Assembly (NCBI GenBank): GCA_002309475.1
Contig: DBXJ01000022.1
Coordinates: 1-54,000, forward strand
DNA from: Bacteroidales bacterium UBA1215
GTDB taxonomy: Bacteria; Bacteroidota; Bacteroidia; Bacteroidales; WCHB1-69
Reading direction: 5' to 3'
DNA length: 54,000 nucleotides
The translations under genes and the position numbers were made by a program. Under the pieces are notes generated by a model. The model saw only the letters and a list, made by a program, of their open reading frames with translations, ran no database searches and had not been told where the DNA came from. Below, in pieces: positions 49,993-54,000 of the stretch. Numbering within the stretch: the first letter of the stretch is position 1; each line of letters starts with the position of its first letter.

Positions 49993-50856
49993 ATGAAGAT
50001 AGTAGTTTTTGGAGCTAATGGTCAGTTAGGTCGTAAGTTACGCGATTATTCGGCAAATTGTGCAAAACATCAATTTATATTTACAGATATAGAGGAGTTG
50101 GATATTACCAATCCATCGGCGGTGAATGATTTTATTCAACAACAACAACCGGAGGTGATGATAAATTGTGCTGCATATACAGCAGTGGACAAAGCTGAAA
50201 CAGAACCGGAGTTAGCAGATAAAATCAATCACAAAGCAGTGGAAATTTTAGCTCGGACGGCAACTAAATACAATAGTTTTTTTGTACATGTTTCCACCGA
50301 TTATGTGTTTGACGGGCGTGCTTGCCAACCTTATACAGAGAATGATACAACTGGTCCGATATCAATATATGGAAGTACAAAATTGGCGGGAGAGCAGGCA
50401 TTCACTGATAGTGGTTGCAAAGGTGCTATTGTGAGAACGGCCTGGTTGTATAGTGAATATGGCAACAATTTTGTAAAAACAATGTTGCGATTTGGGAAAG
50501 AAAAAGAACTTCTAACAGTTGTTTTCGATCAGATAGGAACTCCGACTTATGCCGGTGACTTGGCAGAAGCAATTATGACAATCGTGGATAACAAAGAGCA
50601 AATTCCAGGACAAGAAATTTTCCATTTCTCCAATGAAGGTGCCATATCCTGGTATGATTTTGCTACTACAATTATGGAACTTAGTGCTTTGAAATGCAAA
50701 GTCTTGCCTATCTTGTCATCGCAGTATAAAGTTTTGGCAAATCGTCCAAATTATAGTGTTTTTGACAAATCAAAATATAAAAATTATTTTGCAAAAGAAA
50801 TTCCGTATTGGAAAAAATCTTTGGAAGTTTGCTTGCATATTTTGTTGAATCAATAG
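49993..50856 (+). CDS. rfbD: dTDP-4-dehydrorhamnose reductase
   Basis: 287 residues, full length. The last step of dTDP-L-rhamnose synthesis, reducing the 4-keto group with NAD(P)H in the cytoplasm. Extended SDR features: VFGANGQLGRKL at the N-terminus, DITNPSAV, NCAAYTAVDKAE, HVSTDYVFDG, IYGSTKLAGEQA (YxxxK) and RTAWLYSEYGNNFVKTM. No rfbA, B or C is adjacent, so the pathway genes are scattered or lie outside. Confidence 0.93.
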   Translation: MKIVVFGANGQLGRKLRDYSANCAKHQFIFTDIEELDITNPSAVNDFIQQQQPEVMINCAAYTAVDKAETEPELADKINHKAVEILARTATKYNSFFVHVSTDYVFDGRACQPYTENDTTGPISIYGSTKLAGEQAFTDSGCKGAIVRTAWLYSEYGNNFVKTMLRFGKEKELLTVVFDQIGTPTYAGDLAEAIMTIVDNKEQIPGQEIFHFSNEGAISWYDFATTIMELSALKCKVLPILSSQYKVLANRPNYSVFDKSKYKNYFAKEIPYWKKSLEVCLHILLNQ

Positions 50857-50863
50857 CTATTGT

Positions 50864-52264
50864 GTGACCAAAGGTGATTTTATCAATTTGTTGAAACAGT
50901 CAACCTCCATGAAGTTGACCCAAGGGCAGTCTGTTGCTGTAGATTGTTTATTGGATTATTTATCCAGCCGGCAAAAAAATAGTTTGATGTTGCTCAAAGG
51001 TTATGCCGGTACGGGTAAAACCACTTTGGTGGGCATTTTGGTCAATTTGTTTCAAAAAATAGGTGTAGAAGTAGTCTTGTTGTCCCCGACAGGAAGGGCG
51101 GCTAAAGTAATGAGCCATTATGCACATCATCCGGCCTACACTATTCATAAAGAAATTTATTATGTAGAACGTAATACGCTTGGCAATCGTTTGACAGTCA
51201 AGAAAAATAAGCATCGGAAAGCCATATTTTTTGTTGACGAGGCCTCTATGATTTATGATGAACAATATTCTCAATCACAATCATCTTTTGAGCATCATAG
51301 CCTTTTGGAGGATTTGTTTCAATATGTAGAAAGCGGTGACAATTGCTTTTTGATACTAATAGGTGATCATGCCCAATTGCCGCCTGTCGGCATGGATTAT
51401 AGTCCTGCCATAGAAAAAGATTATTTAAAAGCACGGTTTGGCAAAACTATATTTGAAGTAGAGCTAACAGAAGTTTTACGTCAAACGGAAGAGAGCGGTA
51501 TTTTGAAAAATGCCACCGAAATACGTCATGCTATTCAAAACAATCAATTTGAGGAATACAATTTTGCAGAACATCAAACTAAAGATGTTGAAGTGTTGAA
51601 TGCAGTGGATATAATGGAAGAATTGCAGACCGCCTATGCTCATTATAGTGGTGAAGGTGTTGTGTGTATTACCAAAAGCAACAAGCAAGCCAATTTGCTC
51701 AATGCCACCATTAGAAATAGAATACTGTTTTTTGAACAACAATTAGATGCCGGTGATTATGTGATGAGTGTAAAAAACAATTATTTTTGGCTACCGGAAA
51801 ATTCTTCCACACCATTTATTGCCAATGGAGATATCATGGAAATTATGTCTGTCAGAAATATGGAGGAAGTGTATGGATTTCATTTTGCAGACATATATCT
51901 TCGACTGGCAGATTATGATTGTGATATAGTAGATGCCAAAGTTTTGTTGGATACTTTGTATGCAGAGGAAGCGGCTATCAATGAAGAAAGCAGTCAAGAG
52001 TTGTTTGCCAATATTGAAGCCGACTATATGCATATCACCAATAAAAAAGAAAGATTGGCAGCTATCAAAAAAGATCCTTATTACAATGCTTTACAAATAA
52101 AATTCGCTTATGCTCAAACGTGTCATAAAACACAAGGCGGGCAATGGGACAAAGTGTTTTTGCTGCCGTGGAAAAATAGCGAGCAAACAAAATCTCTTAT
52201 GTATTATCGTTGGCTCTATACTGCAGTAACAAGAGCCAAAGAACATATTTATATCAGCGAATGA
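50864..52264 (+). CDS. RecD-like superfamily 1 DNA helicase
   Basis: 466 residues, GTG start 7 bases after rfbD; an ATG 15 codons in is an alternative. Motif I is LLKGYAGTGKTTLVG, motif II IFFVDEASMI, motif III LIGDHAQLPPVG, then VLRQTEESGIL. The C-terminal UvrD_C_2 part has YAQTCHKTQGGQWDKVFL and YTAVTRAKEHIYI. Much shorter than RecD2 and without its N-terminal OB/HhH region. The family unwinds DNA 5'-3' and is found in most Bacteroidetes, outside any RecBCD complex. Confidence 0.87.
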   Translation: MTKGDFINLLKQSTSMKLTQGQSVAVDCLLDYLSSRQKNSLMLLKGYAGTGKTTLVGILVNLFQKIGVEVVLLSPTGRAAKVMSHYAHHPAYTIHKEIYYVERNTLGNRLTVKKNKHRKAIFFVDEASMIYDEQYSQSQSSFEHHSLLEDLFQYVESGDNCFLILIGDHAQLPPVGMDYSPAIEKDYLKARFGKTIFEVELTEVLRQTEESGILKNATEIRHAIQNNQFEEYNFAEHQTKDVEVLNAVDIMEELQTAYAHYSGEGVVCITKSNKQANLLNATIRNRILFFEQQLDAGDYVMSVKNNYFWLPENSSTPFIANGDIMEIMSVRNMEEVYGFHFADIYLRLADYDCDIVDAKVLLDTLYAEEAAINEESSQELFANIEADYMHITNKKERLAAIKKDPYYNALQIKFAYAQTCHKTQGGQWDKVFLLPWKNSEQTKSLMYYRWLYTAVTRAKEHIYISE

Positions 52265-52362
52265 AGATTAGATAATCTCAGATTTTTATCTTTTATCTTT
52301 GCCGTTGGTTCCTCTTTTCATTTTGCAAAGATATCACTTTTTTGTTGAAATAAAAAATTAGT

Positions 52363-53433
52363 CTATAGTTTGTATCCCAACATTCTGACATAATCCACAC
52401 CTTGAAAAGAATCCTGATTTAAACGCTTATATCCTTCATGTGGTTTATTAATACCTATTATTTTAAATCGGTTTTGTTTGAATTGTAGATTGACTACCGC
52501 CACAAACTTTTTCCCCGTTTTCCTCTCTTTCCAAAAAACCTGAAAAGTATATATATCGCGTGGTCCATAATATAGTAACTTTGCATAAAGGCTATCTATG
52601 TAAAAAAGCGAATCTGCTTCTGAACGTTTAATTGGTAAACCATACGTTTGCTGAACATCATGAAAGAAATCTTCAAAGGAATTTTTTTTGTTTTCCCAAT
52701 ACCCTTTTTGTTGCACAATGGCTGATTTAGGTTGATCAAGTCTTTTCTTTTCCGTTAGCCAAACCCCCATTACCATTTCTGAAATAACGCAACCATAACG
52801 TTGAAAGCATTTTTTCATCGATAAAGTATCCAAGTAATCGAATACAAACTCATCTGCACCATACGTGAGATACGACACAAAAGGACGCAGGCAATCATGC
52901 AATGCAGATTTGTATGTGACATTTTCCAAAAATTCCTGCCGAACATTCTCCTCCGGTGAAATGACAAAAAGGTATGAAAACACACCGTTTCTAGAAAATG
53001 GCCATGTTATATTTCCTGTAACAACATCTGAAACAGCATAATATTCCCCTATGAAATATTTATAGTATGCGGACATCTCAGGCATAAAAAAATATCTTCT
53101 TACAGACATCTTGTACTTTTCTCCCCTTTTCATATGAAAATCACCCCATTTTTCATTTGGAACAAGGATATACGCATGCACAAACAGTGAATCTATGATG
53201 GTACAAGACTTGATAATCCGACCCTCTTTCCGTTTGAACACGTCTATGATTTCAAAACAATATAATGTGTCTTCGTTTATCAAAAAAGACAAATTATAAT
53301 GTTCACGCAAGCCTGGCTGTAACGCAAACGGGTCCTTATAGTTGGAATCGTTCAGAACCTGTCCTTGTAAATCAAAAAAACAAACCAAAAAATAGCAGAG
53401 AAATATTAAATGTATCTTATTCATACTTATCAT
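52363..53433 (-). CDS. Secreted protein of unknown function
   Basis: 356 residues; the real start may be the ATG three codons in (53424, MNKIHLIFLCYFLVC). Signal peptide ends near DLQGQ. The sequence is rich in Tyr, Phe and Lys with no family resemblance I can name. A weak TCTCTTTG box (53497-53504) lies 65 bases upstream inside dispersed repeat A. No neighbour gives a clue, except that the same repeat lies by the Rhs remnant. Confidence 0.6.
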   Translation of the reverse strand: MISMNKIHLIFLCYFLVCFFDLQGQVLNDSNYKDPFALQPGLREHYNLSFLINEDTLYCFEIIDVFKRKEGRIIKSCTIIDSLFVHAYILVPNEKWGDFHMKRGEKYKMSVRRYFFMPEMSAYYKYFIGEYYAVSDVVTGNITWPFSRNGVFSYLFVISPEENVRQEFLENVTYKSALHDCLRPFVSYLTYGADEFVFDYLDTLSMKKCFQRYGCVISEMVMGVWLTEKKRLDQPKSAIVQQKGYWENKKNSFEDFFHDVQQTYGLPIKRSEADSLFYIDSLYAKLLYYGPRDIYTFQVFWKERKTGKKFVAVVNLQFKQNRFKIIGINKPHEGYKRLNQDSFQGVDYVRMLGYKL

Positions 53434-53490
53434 TTTATTATAATTTATAATCTATAGGAACCTCTAATTTTTACTAATTTTCCTTTTTTT

Positions 53491-53537
53491 ATTTTGCAAA
53501 GAGAGTTATTTTATGAATAAAAATTGTGGCATTTATT
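53491..53537. repeat. Dispersed repeat A, copy 2
   Basis: Matches 27521-27568. It begins ATTTTGCAAAGAGAGTTATT. It covers the promoter region of the secreted protein at 52363-53433. Confidence 0.6.
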
Positions 53538-53842
53538 TATAGAAGCCAGTAATAAATAAATACAAAAAGCATAACACATAAAATGCCCAAAAGTACTATT
53601 CTTTTTGTCCAAATTGCGTTTTTATATAACCTGATATATTCCATCCTTACGGAATCTTTAAATTCATTTTCTTCTATAAAATCTTTAAATAATTTGTAAG
53701 ACCAATAAAAGCTGAAGCAATTTGTTTTTATCTTATGTTCATATAATATTGTTCTCATTGTATATCCTAAAATGGTTGAATAAACACCTAATATCATCAA
53801 AATAACCCATACTGGCATAATAATTTTTCCTATTGTATCCAT
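53537..53842 (-). CDS. Small two-helix membrane protein
   Basis: 101 residues. Two hydrophobic helices (about 7-28 and 81-101) flank a 50-residue charged, Tyr/Phe-rich loop (TRMYEHK-like ILYEHKIKTNCFSFYWSYKLFKDFIEENEF). No family recognised. A TATCTTTG box at 53914-53921 lies about 70 bases upstream, and dispersed repeat B overlaps the leader. Immunity proteins of polymorphic toxins can look like this, but nothing proves it. Confidence 0.55.
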   Translation of the reverse strand: MDTIGKIIMPVWVILMILGVYSTILGYTMRTILYEHKIKTNCFSFYWSYKLFKDFIEENEFKDSVRMEYIRLYKNAIWTKRIVLLGILCVMLFVFIYYWLL

Positions 53843-53866
53843 AATAAAAATTTATTTTTGTCTTAT

Positions 53867-53901
53867 TGCCACTTTCAAGTCTCAAATGAAATTTGTTCAA
53901 C
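53867..53901. repeat. Dispersed repeat B, copy 2
   Basis: TGCCACTTTCAAGTCTCAAA... ending TTCAAC, the partner of 47721-47756. Confidence 0.5.
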
Positions 53902-53913
53902 TGATATTTTTTG

Positions 53914-53921
53914 CAAAGATA
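53914..53921 (-). promoter_or_regulatory. -7 promoter box (TATCTTTG)
   Basis: Minus-strand TATCTTTG ahead of the small membrane-protein gene. The sequence further upstream (53945-53962, TTTTTATCTGTTTTTAGA) is also found near the Rhs remnant at 27583-27600. Confidence 0.5.
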
Positions 53922-54000
53922 GCACTTTTTTGTTTGATTGTTAATTTTTATCTGTTTTTAGAGATGACCTATAGTTATTTTGCTGTCAAAGTTGCAAAAG

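Noticed and set aside
52295..52335. TATCTTTG boxes in both directions in the spacer after the helicase gene
   Set aside because: They look like promoters, but the minus-strand one leads only to a ten-codon frame and the plus-strand one faces the ends of convergent genes; probably chance or remnant.
1..54000. CRISPR array, tRNA or rRNA genes
   Set aside because: No regularly spaced direct repeats and no cloverleaf or rRNA-like conserved stretch were found on reading; a tRNA scan would settle it.

Overview
The window reads as chromosomal DNA from a low-GC member of the Bacteroidetes, most likely order Bacteroidales. The evidence is promoter boxes of the form TAnnTTTG just ahead of many genes, Shine-Dalgarno sites that are rarely recognisable, four proteins with Por (type IX) secretion C-terminal domains, and families typical of the phylum (DUF4270, DUF2851, the short GT5-like 'starch synthase', the long NusB form, lipoproteins with Bacteroidetes-style signals). 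Butyrate kinase fits an anaerobic fermenter. I saw no rRNA, tRNA or CRISPR array.

Layout. 1-1424 is the 5' part of a minus-strand outer-membrane barrel gene that runs off the window. 1570-3900 is an accessory-looking patch of more GC-rich composition: a three-hairpin repeat, then a two-gene unit (a cysteine-rich protein with an internal lipoprotein-type signal, followed by a small radical SAM enzyme), then about 900 bases with no convincing gene, dense in inverted repeats. 3951-5515 (plus) holds coaE, gcvH and a VanZ-like gene. 5512-15110 (minus) is a housekeeping and envelope block: nusB, a LysM protein with a dead transglycosylase-like domain, guaB, three SurA/parvulin-type periplasmic folding factors, a MoxR ATPase and a small HsdR_N-like protein. 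15253-23548 has three T9SS cargo genes around a five-gene minus operon (yqeY, thioesterase, recX, prfB with a programmed +1 frameshift, pepT). 23771-26989 is a 1072-residue fused iron-sulfur flavoprotein. 27169-29246 is a small Rhs locus: a YD-repeat remnant, an orphan Rhs tip with a toxin-like end, and an overlapping lipoprotein that is probably its immunity factor. 29482-41415 (plus) is a long series: GT5-like, DUF4270, glmS, membrane protein, lipoprotein, MsbA-like ABC exporter, butyrate kinase, ABC-2 permease, SDR, DUF2851. 41393-48219 (minus) has a di-haem peroxidase, a PAS protein, a large T9SS protein, a NUDIX protein with C-terminal extension, a membrane protein, a macro-like protein and an OmpA-like secreted protein. 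48557-52264 (plus) holds a PP-loop protein (MurL-like), rfbD and a RecD-like helicase. The rest is minus-strand genes of unknown function with repeats shared with the Rhs and 47.7 kb regions.

How the parts relate. Much of the window serves the cell envelope: precursor supply (glmS, rfbD, perhaps MurL), folding and export (parvulins, MsbA-like exporter), and secreted cargo. The best candidates for something undescribed are the Cys-rich protein/radical SAM pair at 1904-3038 and the Rhs tip cassette at 27631-29246. All functional calls come from reading the sequence alone; no database search was run.
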